This document shows positions 34,165-48,400 of a stretch of 64,000 nt of DNA, in pieces. Under the pieces are notes generated by a model that saw only the letters and a program-made list of their open reading frames with translations, did no database searches and had not been told where the DNA came from. The translations under genes and the position numbers were made by a program. Within the stretch, counting starts at the first letter, position 1; every line of letters begins with the position of its first letter. The stretch comes from Lunularia cruciata (lineage: Eukaryota > Streptophyta > Marchantiopsida > Lunulariales > Lunulariaceae), in the NCBI GenBank assembly GCA_948567375.1, contig OX419760.1:50468001-50532000 (forward strand), written 5' to 3'.

Positions 34165-37100
34165 GCTAACTTGCTTGATGATCCAACTAACAAATAACTA
34201 AGTCTTTACTTGCTCAACAATTTAGTGATGACCTATTGATATCTATAAAAAGTCATCGTATTTATTGTTATATAATTTGTAGTGAATACATATCTAATTT
34301 ACAAAATTAAACATTCTAACACCTAAACAATAAAGGAGTTGAAAGTTGGAATGACATATGAAGGACATTTTCATGTTTATAAACATTTATTCAGATTAAT
34401 TTAAAGAAAAATAAGGTGGATAGAAGTATGGAATATTCTTGTCAAATCAATTTTATAAATGGTGATGCCTGATACTTTTTGCATAATTTTTGAAAGAACC
34501 TAATTCATCTATGGAGATAATTAATAAACAAGTTTAGTCTCAAGAGTGTGTACTACCATATTTGATCTTCACTTGTGAATTCTTATGCAAGGCAATAAGG
34601 TTGTCTGTTTACTCTCCAAGTGAGTAAGAGATTAAATGAATAATCACATGGGATTTTATCAAGAGATCAATTATTTGGTAGAAGCAACGGATAGCCTTTT
34701 ATCCATTCTTTAGTTTTTTTTTAATAATTGTATGGACTAGGAGCTAATGCAAGTTCTAAAAAAAACATCACCTAAATCCTTGTTAAAAAGATAAAATGAC
34801 AAGCTTAAAAAAATATTAAGCAGATGAAATTTCAATTGAATCGGATTCTACTTATAAATTTTTTATTTTTTTTGTTATTGATAATGTAGATTATACTTAA
34901 GTTGTACAGAAAAAATTATCTTTTTTTTGTAAATAATTAAATTATTTATAATCAATGAAGACTCTAAAGATTAATTTGAAAATTTGCAATACATTTTCCC
35001 TCATTAAAGAAACAACTTGTTGTATGGAGAAATTAGAGTAGAAAGAAATTATGGCATAATTATTATTTAAAGGTAATATTTTCTTGTGTAACACAATATA
35101 CTTGTTATCTCCAAGTAGACCTTAATTATACTAGTATTCTATATATTTATATATCCATTTAACTTTCTGTTATTCATTTTCAATCTTGATATAACATATG
35201 ATGTTATTTTGAATTTGATTTGGTTGATGGAGATGATAGATCATATTGTTACATCTTAAAATCTTATAATCACAAAAATTTCCTTAAAAATTTTCATCAA
35301 TTTTCAATTAAAATCAAATTATATGCATTATGATTGTCATCAGCCTTTATAAGCTACAATACATATAGTGTAATATTCTTTCTCTATATATTTGCATTTT
35401 GCTGTTCTTTTCAATATATTTCAAGAATGTGGTTAACAATATATTCTTCATTTTTGGATAGGTATAAATGCATATGAGTTACCTCATTTCTTGGATATAA
35501 GTTTTAAAACTTGTATGAGGTGCTTGGAATGATGCAAAATCTAAAGGTGATTTCTTTTAAATATTGAGCACTTGCTAAAATGAGATCTCTTATCACTTGA
35601 AAAAAAAGGATATTTAGAAGTTATCAAGACAATGGTTTAGAGGAGAGTCTACTTTAACAATAAACATTAAAAACTTTGTTAATATTCATAAATATGCCCC
35701 GATGAGAACTAGTCATATTATTAGGCAATCTAACTAAAGTTTTATAGGGTACAAGCTGATCCAAAAAATTATAGTTAGAGTGGACGGAGTATCCCAAATG
35801 ACTACATTGGACTGGTTAAAGATATCACTGGCATGCTACCATAAAATTTTATTATATTAATAATAGTATTATTTAACATTATGTTAATTTTTATCTTAGA
35901 AGATCCATGTTTAGAAATAGTAAGATTCATTTAGAATATAAAAGAAATAAGTTGAAAACAAAGATAACACTAGAAAGATACATTTACTGAGATAAATGAT
36001 TAGAATGACTTATGGTTTTGAACCTTTTGAGTTATATTAGTTCTTATAGTTTCAATGATCCTATAAAAGATTTATTTTACATCTACTATCGTCTATATTC
36101 TCTTTGCACAATATATCTTCACAAACCTCAATGCATTTTGACAAAAGATTCTCTATCTTGGATTTGAATACCATATCTTATTTATCACTTATAGAAAGAA
36201 GCCTAGATTTTAGAAATTAAATATGAATTAATTCATAAAAAGAAGAAGGAATTCTAATATTAATGACTTCTAATAAGATATTCTACTCTAGATAGAGTCG
36301 TATGATTTGAAAAAACTTGAGATGGTTTTCAATGTATGCAATTGTGTCATATTTCAGATCTTGATAAAAGAAATTTGCACATACGTACGAATGTGTGCAG
36401 ATCTATGAGCAACCTCATATCCTATTCATTAGAAATATAAATAAATCTTAATTTAAATGTATGAAAATAAATATTTAGATAATATCAATATTTAACCAGC
36501 TGTAACATCCTTTCAGTGAGAATTTATAAGTTGAACTTGGTAAACGATGTTTTAACGATACTATATTCAATGTAGAATATATCATATGATTGTAAATTAT
36601 GAAAGATATACTTTTGAAAATCTTTCAATATCAAAATTTTCCTCTTCATCTAAGTCAATTCAAGATTCTTAAATATTTATGTTCACTTGATTTTAAGTTA
36701 ATTGTAGTTTTATAGTTTCTACACTGAATATTTAGTGCTTCACATTTTTCTATAAAATATCTACATCCATCATAGTATGCACAATCAGAAGGCAAACTAT
36801 CCATGCAGAGCATTTTTCCAATATATTTAGATATAATTCAGCTACCAAATTGCAAGAAATACACGTTTACTTTACGACAATATTAGTATGAATGGTCGCA
36901 TTACAAATGATATGTGAGATACTTAAACATAGATGTTAAATAAAAAGATATCAATAGACCCTTTCCTAAATATATATTTTTGGAAGATTTGAACAGTTTA
37001 TGTGGTTTAGCATGTTTTATTGTGAACTGCAAAATTACTCAAGTTATTGTATGTATACAAAGGTTTCATTATGTTTTTACTTCATTCTTACATTCCTATG

Positions 37101-37500
37101 AAGATATTGGGATCCATTGATGTGGATCTAGGTGTTAAAGCACACCTATATGTCATTTTCATGAATATATGCGTGACTTCCACTGCTCTTTTCTCTAGAA
37201 ATCTTTATCCTTTTGTTATTATTGATGTATACATATATACTGCGCAAAAATAAGCCTTGACTGAGTGTATGCAAGTCTATTTGCTTCATACTTATTCTCG
37301 GATTATAACTTTCCAGGTGGAATACCAGTGTAGGTTCTGAGATAAACTGTATTTAATTTTCTGTATTTAAGAATTTATCCAAGATTAAGATCAACTCTAA
37401 TTTAAAATTTTAAAATTTTAATTTAAAATTTAAGATCTTATCTTAATTTAAAATTCATATAGATACAGATTAACTGGAAAATTATCAATAAATCTTCTAG
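34165..37500. other. AT-rich intergenic, no gene seen
   Basis: Right part of the AT-rich block, beyond the transposon. Open frames here are short and A/T-driven, and I saw no element ends, domains or splice-linked coding segments. Confidence 0.5.
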
Positions 37501-39216
37501 CTATTTTGATGTTTAAGGAGGGGAAGTGACCACTTTGTGTCTTGGAAAGAAAGAGCTCAAACATTCTTAATTATGTACACATGGACAATGAGATTTAAAT
37601 GCTGAGTAACCTTCGGTGCGAATACTTCGTGTAGTTCCGATACGTATCTAAGTCTTACAATTTCGACATCTTAGTGTACATTTCAGTGGTAAAAGCGCTA
37701 TGATTCACTACTCTTTTGGTCTCGCTAATCTGATGTGTTGTATCTCATTCGAAATTATACGTGTTACCAGTGATCTACTGAAATTCTGCCCACAGTAAAT
37801 ATCGCCATACGATGAAGGTCAAAGTCTTTTGATCCTTGCTGGCTTTTATGATTTGAAAGCGACGCTTACTATGTTTCTCTTAAGGATCAAGTACCTTCTT
37901 CTTCCAATGACCCTTGATTCTTTTCCTCATCTTAGTTGCTGAGATGTTCCGATTAAGATACTAGGCGTTTTCATTACACATTCTGCTGTTGGTGCGGACA
38001 AATCAACATATATATACCAATCAGCACCCGGATATGGCATAGGCAACGTGCTCGCCGAGGGTGTGCATGGGACGGATTTGTGGAATCTTAAACAAACAAT
38101 TTTTAAGAAGGCGACCGCGTGTGATAACAAGAAGGATGGGAAGACCCGATCAAGCCGTACAAGGAAAAGACACGATGTAAAATGGGGCTAAACACAGAAA
38201 GTATAGATGAAGAAAGCAAATCATAGATGAAGAAAAGAAAAGAGAATCGCACTCCATTGTAGCTATCGATGTTCTGTACGAGATGTTCTAGTACGAAAGA
38301 TATCATCGAACAGCACCCCGGCTCTTTGCATCGGGAAGAGGCGAGAGACAGGAGTTCTGTTATGCTTAATGCAGCCGGGAAGGGAGTTTATACAATATTT
38401 ACCGACGTGGGAACTTCGGTAAATATGAGCCCCTAGAATGACGTGCAGAGTTCTACAGTGACGCGTTGAACGAGACAGCCGCCTGTCGGCTGGAGATGCG
38501 ATTAACTGTACTTAGTCCCGCGGTTAACAACAAGGTTATAAGAATGTTGGACGCGGAAAGGATAAAGAGAGGGTGTGGTGGACTCAACTCAACACCGTTG
38601 AATAAAGCCTTTTAAAATAGATTGTGTAATCAATATAGGGTTGGTTTTATTACATCATCATGTGTATGTCATCGGGCGAAGAGTTCAAAACTGATTTCTC
38701 AAGTGCCTCATGTTTGCATAGCAGCACATCAACGTCTCGATGTTGCCTTGAGATGTGGGAAGAAATAGGTCCAGGCCCTTGAGATTTGTGTCTCATGTTT
38801 ACGATAGTAAGTTGTTTGTCGTTCTGTCTTATAGTTATGGTCAAACCCTCGTCCATAACTCTAAATAACGACACGAGAGTTGACATTATTCAATTCATTA
38901 GTTTCCCTGCCCTCAAAGGGAATACATAAGTGGGTGGAGGAGTAAGAGAGTAAGTAAGCCGGTTCGTTACAATGCTCGAGAAAAATTAATATATTTTGTT
39001 ATTCAAATTGATATTCAAACAAAAGTACACAAGGTCGATCCGATTGTCTCGTCTATTGTTCATTAGTATAGACGATAATAACTGACAATCAACGACCTTC
39101 ACTCCAACTGAGCACTGAAGTATCACCATTTGTCAAGACAGCCGTTGCTAACCTGGAGCCAAAATAGGCTTTAATTCAATGGAGAGTGTCTCCATCTAGC
39201 TTAGCTTTAGCGCCAC
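37501..39216. other. Intergenic, no recognisable gene; one dispersed repeat copy
   Basis: Composition returns to the level seen before 28.9 kb. Apart from the dispersed repeat at about 38108-38200 I found no motif, and the short ORFs on both strands look like chance frames. Confidence 0.45.
38108..38200 (+). repeat. Dispersed repeat copy shared with 60.5-60.9 kb
   Basis: The stretch with gcgaccgcgt, tgggaagaccc, tcaagccgtacaagga and ggggctaaac recurs at 60832-60930 in inverted orientation and, more diverged, at 60663-60740. No coding domain is visible. It could be part of a small non-autonomous element, but I cannot define its ends here. Confidence 0.75.
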
Positions 39217-39456
39217 AACTCTGCAATCTCATCCGGAGAAACTTACAATGCATCGCGTTGAAGGACGGAGAGCGGCTGCAGCTCTGCAATCTCAACCGGA
39301 GACACTTACAATGCAAGGGTTTAGGAACGGTTTAAGCGGCTGGAACTCTGCAATCTCAACCGGAGACACTTACAATGCAAGGGTTTAATGACGGTTTAAG
39401 CGGCTGCAACTCTGCAATCTCAACTGGAGAAACTTACAATGCATGGGTTTGAGGGT
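39217..39456 (+). repeat. Minisatellite, four units of 63-64 bp
   Basis: Units start with ctctgcaatctca at 39219, 39282, 39346 and 39410. Each continues with (t/a)ccgga-g-a(a/c)acttacaatgca and a gttta..acggtttaagcggctg segment. The two middle copies are nearly identical; the outer ones are more diverged, and the last unit is partial. Confidence 0.92.
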
Positions 39457-42400
39457 ACACAGACAGCTACGGAGGAGTATCCTGTTCCAAAAAAAAGAAT
39501 GAATTCCAGTACGGTGGTATTGATCCCCCCCATTAATGGCAACATTTTTCACCAATTTGAAAATATTACAAGCGGGTAAGTCAAGGCAGATCAAGCGAGA
39601 ATGAAAGGACATATCATAAGCTCCTTTAGCAACATGATGCAAGACAACCAGTATGAACAAAACCCAACTGATTTAAGCGGCTTTCGAGAACATTCATAAG
39701 GCCTTTATAGTAAATCCTTCTAGGACTGTAACAATCTACTGGAGCTGTTTGATACTTTCAATACAGTGTCACTCCTTTGGTTGTTTCTTTTGCTCGGCGT
39801 TATGGCCTTGAAACAAATCGTTTCAGGAATCTCTGATTACTAATGTCTTAGTGAACGGTTTTTGGTAGCAAGTGGCGGCCAGAAAATCAGCAATGTAAAA
39901 CTATCGACATGCATAAATTTCCACTGTTTACTTTTACTCTCCGTAGATTGCTGATGGCCATACCCACATGAATGCGTATATGGACTCTTCTACATTTTTA
40001 CTGGACAGGGGAGTGTGGTTAACGTCCATCTGATATCATCCATAAACATTTCATGGTCAAAGTGTGTATACGTCAACTCAAATTGGGAACTTGGGGGCAC
40101 ACCATTGTGAATTGAACTGTTCACAAGGCGCTCGTCCACTAGTCAGTGAACTGAGCTGAGATTATTTGAAATGGATTGATATTAATGGACCATGATACAG
40201 TGCTGTAGTGTCATCCAAATGAATAGTCGGTCAGAAATATGCGTCTCCATCTGCAGTCTGTTTACCACATGGGTTTCTTCGACACAACGTGCGCACCCTG
40301 TGGGCTACACAGCACAAATTTCTGTTCTTCGTCGAAGTCCTCCAGGCGGATCCAGTTCCCTACTCGGCCTGTAGATAGAAGAGTGTGAGGCTACCAACAG
40401 ATTGTCCTGTTCTGAATACATGTAGGATCCTGTTCTCTCGCGACTCTTGATGAGTTTCGCTCAACTGGATTGGGTTTACTTTGTTACTGCAAATGAAGGT
40501 TCAATGCACAAAAGGCCTTTCGGTGTTAACAAGCATTTGAAAATCAAATACAAGTCAAGGTTTGGATCCCAACCTTCCGGATATATGACCTTTTGAAGGA
40601 TGATGGAAATCTTTAGGATGGTATTCGCGCGATATTCTTTGTGGAAGATATGAAAGAATTGTCTCACTTGACTAAACCCACACCCTCGTGGGGGGTGAGT
40701 GCTCTTGTTTGTGAAGATTTAAGAACGTCTGTCTCCTTGACCGAGCTCTTTAAAGAGGTAAAGGCCACTTGTCCCCCGAACTGTCCCAATCGAGTCAGAG
40801 AGAACCCATCCTACAAGCCCCGCTTTTCCCAACACACTGAACTTGACTGAAAGGGGCCACATGCTAGCCTGGACTGGGATGGACTGTATGCGACCTAGAC
40901 TGACTGAGTAATAAAAATGGATGGAAGAAAGAAGAAATAAAGAGTAAGTCGGGAAGAGACGAGGCTGGCTCCGGGAGCTGGCCATGACTGGTCTGGTGAC
41001 CAGTCCCGGTTTGTTCCCCCCATTGTTTCGGACGAAGCAGAGATATTTAAATGATGTCGCACATTCATAAATTCGATGGCGCGTGTGGATTTAAGTTTAG
41101 GGGATTAAGGGGGCCAGGTTTGGAAGGGCTTGTGCCGTAAACAGCGATCATCAACAAGGATGGGAGCAGCAGCCGACAGGATTGCTCCAAAGTGGACTCG
41201 GGGTTTTGCACATCCACTGCTCACAAAAGGGAAGAAGATAATTTAAAATATTCAGAATTCCAGTAGACCACAGAGACCCCAAACCGTGTTGTATTAAAGT
41301 TTGCATTACCGTGTAGGTTTTCCTCTCGAGGTAGCTTATTGAATCATAAATCGCGAGGTGACATAAACCTTGAGGAAAACTTGGCCGCACCAGCACAAAA
41401 CTATTGAAATATTCGAGACAATTGAAAGCTGATGAGAGAGGAAGATTAAGAGAGAGAGAGAGAGAGTTTTATTACTATATTACACATATACAGTATGTGG
41501 AACTATTGTAGTTAAATATGAGGTCAAGTGCCAGCTCCTCAGGTCAGCTCTCCTCGCTCATCTTGAGGAGAAAGTGAAACAAGAGACAGAGTAGTGCGAG
41601 AAAGAGCAATCAAATTACTACAAGGGCACGCTCTTATGAGAAAACCGTTAGACAATGAATTTGTCTGAGCTGAACCACGTGAGTTCAGTCCCGGAGATTG
41701 ATGGTTACAGTAAGGGTCGAACAACTATCAGTTTAGAATGGCGGGAAGTCAATCCACTCTAAATACTGTAGTGATGGGATTCTCTCTTCCCCTATCATGT
41801 GAGTCAGAGTCTTGAGGGTATTGCTGATGGTTATTAGAGAAGAAGAATATATAGGACTTGAGAGTGACGTTGTCAAATAATCATGCGAGTGGAGTAGAGT
41901 GGAATGGAATGGAATGATATGATGTGATATGATATGGTACGGTGGGGCAGCAGCAGTCATGGAATGGAGTGTTTGAAAGGTTTCCAGAAGGACACGCCTC
42001 TTTCATGGCTTCTGGCCAAGCCTTCGAGAGAGGAATTTGAGCATGTTGGGCAGGCGTAGATGAGAAGGTGAAGAGAAACTGCATATTTCAAACGCCTGGT
42101 TAATTGTAGCACAAGAGTAAAGAGACAATTCTAGGCAATGCAACAAGGCATCAAGCCAAGCCCAGCCAAACCTAGCAGAGCCAATCATCAACATGCAAGA
42201 AAAAACACATGAAATCAATCCAATCATCAACTTGCGAGAACCACATGAGCTCAAAACAAAACAACAATGCACACACTCAGGAATCAAACATTCTTTAGCT
42301 TTTGGATCAAGCATTTCAGTTAGTTTATTGGCATCTTTCTAGTTACTGTTTACCTGAATCACCTGGTACTTGATTTTGTTTCAGTTGTTCTCTCTCCAGT

Positions 42401-45400
42401 CTGTTCTTTCAGTCAAATTTATTGCTTCCACTGTAATTGTGTTTTCGCTTTCCAGTCTCTCCCCATTTAGATCCCTCTTTGCCTTCATCATATTTTTCAA
42501 CTTCCACTTGGGGTCCATCTCACCTTCGTTTTTTCCTACATCTACTTTGAAACTGCATAGTCTTTGATTTCTTTTGAACCCACCATTATTCTTGTTTCGA
42601 GTGGAGACCATATGGTGAGTCTCTTGGACCAGTTCAGGAGATATCCGCAAAAACTTTTCAAAATCTAGTTCCAGATCCATGACCTGCTGGATGTGTGACA
42701 GTTGGCTTGTTTCGAAATCTCTCTCTCCATCCCTTGCTCTCTCTATCTCGATCTCTATATCATGGTGGAATCTAGCCGTATTCCAACAGAACTGAACTAA
42801 AGTGGATTAGATCTGCTGCTCTGGACTAAGCTTACTGCGAGCGATTAGCGTGAGGAGAGAGAGAGCAAATGATCCCACGGAAAGCGCGGCTAATATTAAG
42901 TTAGCGTGTCCTACCCCACGGAAGGAAGGAATAACACTACGGCCTGAATCCATCCTACCCTGTAGATTTAGTCGGTAGTTCTTGTATGTTCTGTCTTACC
43001 CAACTCACGGAACGAACCTTTCCAAACGGTCTCCCAAATCTCCTTTACGGTCCTACGGGAACAACAATTTCCTGGTCATCCTTGTCGTAACTTTAGCGTT
43101 TCTTCTAAGCTACAGACCCGTCCTTCCGCTGGCTTTGCCCTACGTAGGGTTGAATGCCTTGATGTTCCCCTAGCGTGTGCTCTGAACAGACCGGTCTCCA
43201 AACCTACGGAGAACGGATGGTGTGGGCATTGTTCGTCCGTTTAAGGGTCGCTTGCCGCAAGGAACCCAGGGGATCCGGCACGCATGCCCTTCCTGGGTGC
43301 TCTGACTTGTACGAAGTACATCCATCACCTGAGCCGCGGGAGTCCAATTAGGCATAATCGTAACGGCCTTATTGTAAATCTATATAATCGGGCAACGAGG
43401 GGGACGGCCGGTATCCCGGTTCCCGGCAGATACAACATGCTTTATCCCGGTCGGGGACTGCCACGCAACAACCATTTACGACCCCCTGACCCTGCCTCAT
43501 CTCTCTTCCGTCCGGCGCTGTCTGCCCAACCTCCGCTCTTCCTTTCCCTACCTGTCCCTATTCTCTTCTTCATCCGCCATTCGCTTTTGAGCCTTTAGCT
43601 TAGCCTTAGCCCCACAGACTCGTCCCTCGTCCTCGTCCTCCTCCCTCCAGCGTATCATAAATGCACTGATGCCGCAGAGCGCGTTGCGTCTCTCTCTCCA
43701 CGGGACTGGACTCTTCTTCGTCCTGTCGCCCGCACGTTCACATCCTCTACTACATCCAACGGGGTCCCTTTGAAGATACGGAGAACATTCCTTCCAGGAA
43801 TTGGAAGGAAGATTAACTGGGGCTAAACCCCTCCACCACCCACTCGTGTAGTGGTATGAGTCAGTCAGGCATCGATACTAGCAGCTTTTTGCAGCGAGCA
43901 GACGGAGGAGAGGAAGGAAGGCCTTCTGCGCCACTTCATCCTTCCATCCGTCCATCCGAAATACAACGTTGTGGGTTTTGTCTCCCCCCCTCTTTCTGCG
44001 CTGCCTGCCTGCGTACCAGCCGGTCGCTCCAAATCCCTACTCGGATATCCGTTCTCCTCTCATCACTACTAGACAAAAAGCTTGGCCCCACTGTCGTACA
44101 ACAACGTGGTTTCTTTCTTTCTTGACAGGTTCAAAAACAACCACGTCAGAATTTATGGATACGTGGTTCCCGGGCGTGACTAACCATGGTTCCCCCGCAA
44201 GCTTTGAACATGGGTTCTGACATGCGATGCCCAAAACCACCTGGTGTTGTGCATCTGTCGGATGTCTCGCCGAGTAATTGAATTGTAATTATCTTATTGG
44301 AAGTTATACAGGCAAGTGGCCCCCTCGAGGCGAAAGATTTTATCCCCTAATTGTTACCCACGTTATCGTACTCCCCTACTTGTAGTTGCTTCTGGTACTG
44401 TACAGCGTTTAAGTGTATCTCTCTACAAGAAGAGCTGACAGATTTCCTTCGTAAGACATACGTCTGTAATTGCATAGATTTTCCTACATAAACAAGTGCA
44501 AATATGTATAACTAACTAGAAAGTACATTATTAAGATAAGCAATAAGATTTCCAGGTCTTATTTTTAGGAAGGGCCATGTGCTTTCTTTCTTGCACTCTA
44601 GTAGTAACTTACTCCTAAACTGCAGTGCCTGTGAAAAATAATCTGGGCCGACTAATTTTGGTTTGTTACTCAAGTGTCGTCTGGTGACAGTTCATGATGT
44701 TTTGGTAATATTAGGATATCGGGTTGATATGGGGTTTTTATCAAGAGTGGTTTTATGACTTCTCTGCTGTCGACGTTCATCTGTTCCTACAACTAAAGCC
44801 ATCTTGAAATTTGTGCTTCCAATGAAGTGTCTGTCAGTGCTCATTCAACTATGAATACCAATGTCGCTGTTACCAAGGGCTAACAATTAGGGGAGAGACT
44901 TCAGTAATGTTGGGTTTCTAATCCCACAAGGAGGATGATGTCAAGTCGAACTAATTTAGTGAGTAGAGGTGAGTGGTGAAGTAGAATATGAATATAATAT
45001 ATATAGTTGACAAGAGAGGTAGTCGGTCTCTCCTCTGTGCATGGGAAGGAAGAGCACCGGCTTTGATTCTTCGGAGTTTGCGCATGCATGTGCACATGAC
45101 TTAAAAGGTATGTGTATGAGTCACAGTGACACACGCTGTATCGTTCTGAGTGATGACAATTGTGAGAAGGATGATGACAGCAGTCAGTCATGGCATTGCC
45201 ATACCGAGAAGGTAGTTGGAAGGGATGGATGCTTAAACTTCAGAGAGCTGAGCTCAGTGAGAGCCTCGCTTCTTCAGGACCTCCTCCTTAGGATACTATA
45301 GTAGATAGGGTGGCTAGTTCGTACATGATCGTAGGATGGAGAAAAAGTTCATCTGCCTGTCTGCCCCTAGAAAGTTCGTAAACTTGCCCCAGAATCTACC

Positions 45401-48400
45401 CATTTGTCTGACTACTATATTACGTCGTTGAACGATAAGACAAGAGGTTAGCAGAAAAGTCTTGCCTATCGTTTCTTCGTTCATTGTTGGGATACGCGCA
45501 AAAACTCAGGAAGGAAAATTTGGAGAGAGCGAAGCTGACACTAACATTTAGCAACCACGATTCCGAACGAGATCCGAGATTCAACCTAATGGACCTGGCG
45601 CACATTGTGTGTTCCCCGATCCAGGTTTAAACAGGGCGTTAGAAACCCGGCAAATTCAGGATGTACGCCGGAGAGCATTTCGGATAACATTATCTCCCGC
45701 TGAAACAAATGATGTGATGCCCGCAGACGAGAGGAGGATCTCGCATGTTCAGGGGCTTTGGCACTTGGTTGAAAATGAAGACAAGACTGGAGAAAATATT
45801 CAGAAGGAAAGAAAGAAAAAGATGAACACAATAAGTAGCAAAAGACCTCTTGTATTATTGCAGTTGTGTACCCCTTTCTCCGCAACTAATAAACGGGAAT
45901 GAATGTTTCTGAAATGTAGGCTGCCTCAGAACAGCACCTCTAAATGTACTCACCGACGCAAATTTATGATGTGGACAAAATCTGCAAAGTTCGTGGTTAA
46001 CCACGACGAGTAGATCCCACTTACACAATAAGCGAGAACATTAAATGTTATCATCCTCGGTGCTAATTTGGGTACACTTGCCATGGCATGGCTGGGCTGG
46101 ACGAAGGTGAGCAGAGCAGATGAGATAGCTCGTTACGGGTGGTAGTACAGTAATCGTGAATACTGTCGAGAGCAGGAGGAGGCTACCATAGCCTTGCTGG
46201 AGTAAAGAAGTAGTACCGTTGCGAGGAGGTAGTTCCCCCTACCTATGTTTATAGATCAGACCAATAACAGTGCAACACAAACACACCTTGTAAATGATTG
46301 TGTTCGCATCTTATTCTTCTTCTTCTTCTTCTTCTCCTTCTTCTTCTTCTTCTACTGCTTCTTCTTCTTCTTCCCTCTTCTTCGTGGTCAGTTCCTCCAG
46401 AGCTCAGACCAGTCCTATGGAGCAAAGGCTCGTAATTTCCAGGTACGAGAACCTCATCAAGAAGCACAGAATACATGAGGAACTCGCAAGCGCTTTGAGA
46501 GCTCTGGTGTAGCAGTTTGATTGATCGCTGCCTCCTCTTTTGCTCGCAAGAATACTTAAGGCCTACCATGCAGTGTACTTTGACATGTTGGGGAACAGAA
46601 AGGAGAGCAGGATTCTGCTTTTCACATGGGCGATCTAAATGGATATGATATGCAAACGACATCCCATGTTCTCTCTTGATGGTGAGCCATGTTCCTTAGT
46701 ATGGAGAGGGGAAAGGCGAGGGATCTCCTTACTACGCTATTATATGTACGAGGCAAAGAGGTTTTCTTTTATCGTCTTTCTATCTACTCTTTGGCGATCT
46801 TGCCTCCACATTAGAGACAGATCAAATCCCACGGATCCTTTCTCTGCACCCCAAATCTACAAATGGAATCGACAAGTACTCAAATAAATTTCACTAACCC
46901 CAACTGCAAAATGCACACCCACAGCAAATTAATATCATGTTTGTTCGCCAACGCAAGATCCATGAGCTATCACGAGCTTTAAGTTTGCCTTAATGAGCTT
47001 ACCAGGCTTTAGATTCATGAACGCTCTGGAGCGGAGCTGGTTTGGTCGCTATGAAAGGAAGGAAAGGGAAGAAGAAAAATTTAAGAAACAAGTATCAAAG
47101 CTCTTCCACATCGCATCCTCCTTCTCGCTCTCTCTCTATGTCCTCTGGCACTTCCTACCGACCGCCTAGGAGTTTGGATAGGATTAGGGAAAGACAAGGA
47201 AACCAGACCCCACCATTGCGCAGCCTGGAAGTTAGTATTCCCTAAGAACGAGAGTTTGACTTCGCGCTACATCGCAGACAAGCAGCGTCATCAGCCATAA
47301 CAACCCCTAATTCTTTGGCTGCGGGGGAGGCTTGCGAAATTTGCTTCAACTAGAACCCGCTAAGATGTGATTAGGTACGAGAAGGAGGGAAGATCTTCGA
47401 TTCGAGAATCGGGGTAAATTAATGGAAGGATTACTGATTGTACATACCACAAGCATTTGTGAAGAAAAATCATGTGTGTAGTGGTCCTCCCTGAAAGATG
47501 GGGAATGAGAAAGCGCAGTAGTGGGTAGATAAATGTGGGTGGTCCCTCAAGGCCCCGAGGATGATGAATGATAATAGATGGCGCCTGGCCTGGCAGCAGG
47601 AAGAAGGAAGGAGGGAAGGGAGGGAATATCATGAACAGCCGGCATTTTCATCTTGTGGGGTGGGGGTGGTTTCGGAGCAGTTGTGAGAAGCGAAGTGGCG
47701 GAGAACATGGAGCATCGGAGTTTGATCGTGAGAGGAACGGAAAGAAAGGGGATGGCGGTAGTTCTGCAGGAATTTGGAGGCTCCCCAAATGATGATTTCA
47801 TGAGTGCAATGTAAAGTCTACCCTGAGAGGGAGTGGGAGTAGCGCCGCCGAGAGCGAGAGAGAGCGGAGGTTCAAGTCCAGTTTCAGTTGTTGTTGTTAG
47901 TACTTGGTACAAACTGTAGCTATACTGAGCTAATTATAGCTATTCCTCCGAACTACAGTACCTGCCTTCTCTTATCACATCTCTTCATCTTCCCTTGTTA
48001 CAACATGAGTACCACTTACCGTGGGTCCTACTAGATCTAGCTAGGACCACTTTTCCACCAACTAACTAACTGGGTGAATGATATTCTCTCAGAGTTCAAT
48101 TCCAACCCCAAGGACATACCATGTATTGGCATGATTTGAGGTCATACTACTGCTAGCTAGCAATAAAAATGGCCACTACGGTTGTCTTCAGTCTGCCAAC
48201 CCGCAGGGGAAGAATAAAAGTTGCACACGGATCTGATCTGGCCTCGGGCAGACTGCGTAGTCCGTCCCTCGCTCAGTTCAGGCTCTAACGTACCATGTAA
48301 TGTCATGATGGAAGATTCCCTCCAGCCTGAAAGAAATGGATCGAAATTTCCCTTGCCCGCCAATTCGTTTCACTACGAGCTATAGACAAAGTGATCTGGA

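Larger units (their letters stand above)
28900..37500. other. AT-rich block without cellular genes
   Basis: Over about 8.6 kb the sequence becomes visibly far more AT-rich than both flanks, with long A/T runs, TA microsatellites and almost no ORF above 60 codons apart from transposase remnants at 32.2-34.1 kb. It holds one pogo-like transposon and a 126-bp tandem duplication. No splice-linked coding segments were seen. It may be an old insertion, a decayed nest of elements, or a local compositional domain; edges are approximate. Confidence 0.7.

Noticed and set aside
37410-37452. AT palindrome near 37.4 kb
   Set aside because: aatttaaaatt runs look symmetric, but the dyad is imperfect and expected in such AT-rich sequence.
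42381-42680. 99-codon minus-strand frame starting MDLELDFEKFLRIS
   Set aside because: It starts with a true ATG and has plausible composition, but shows no family motif or further exons. A frame of this size is expected by chance in 64 kb.
46249-46662. 137-codon minus-strand frame with an arginine run
   Set aside because: The arginine run is the translation of the TTC tract on the opposite strand. Flanking residues show no motif.
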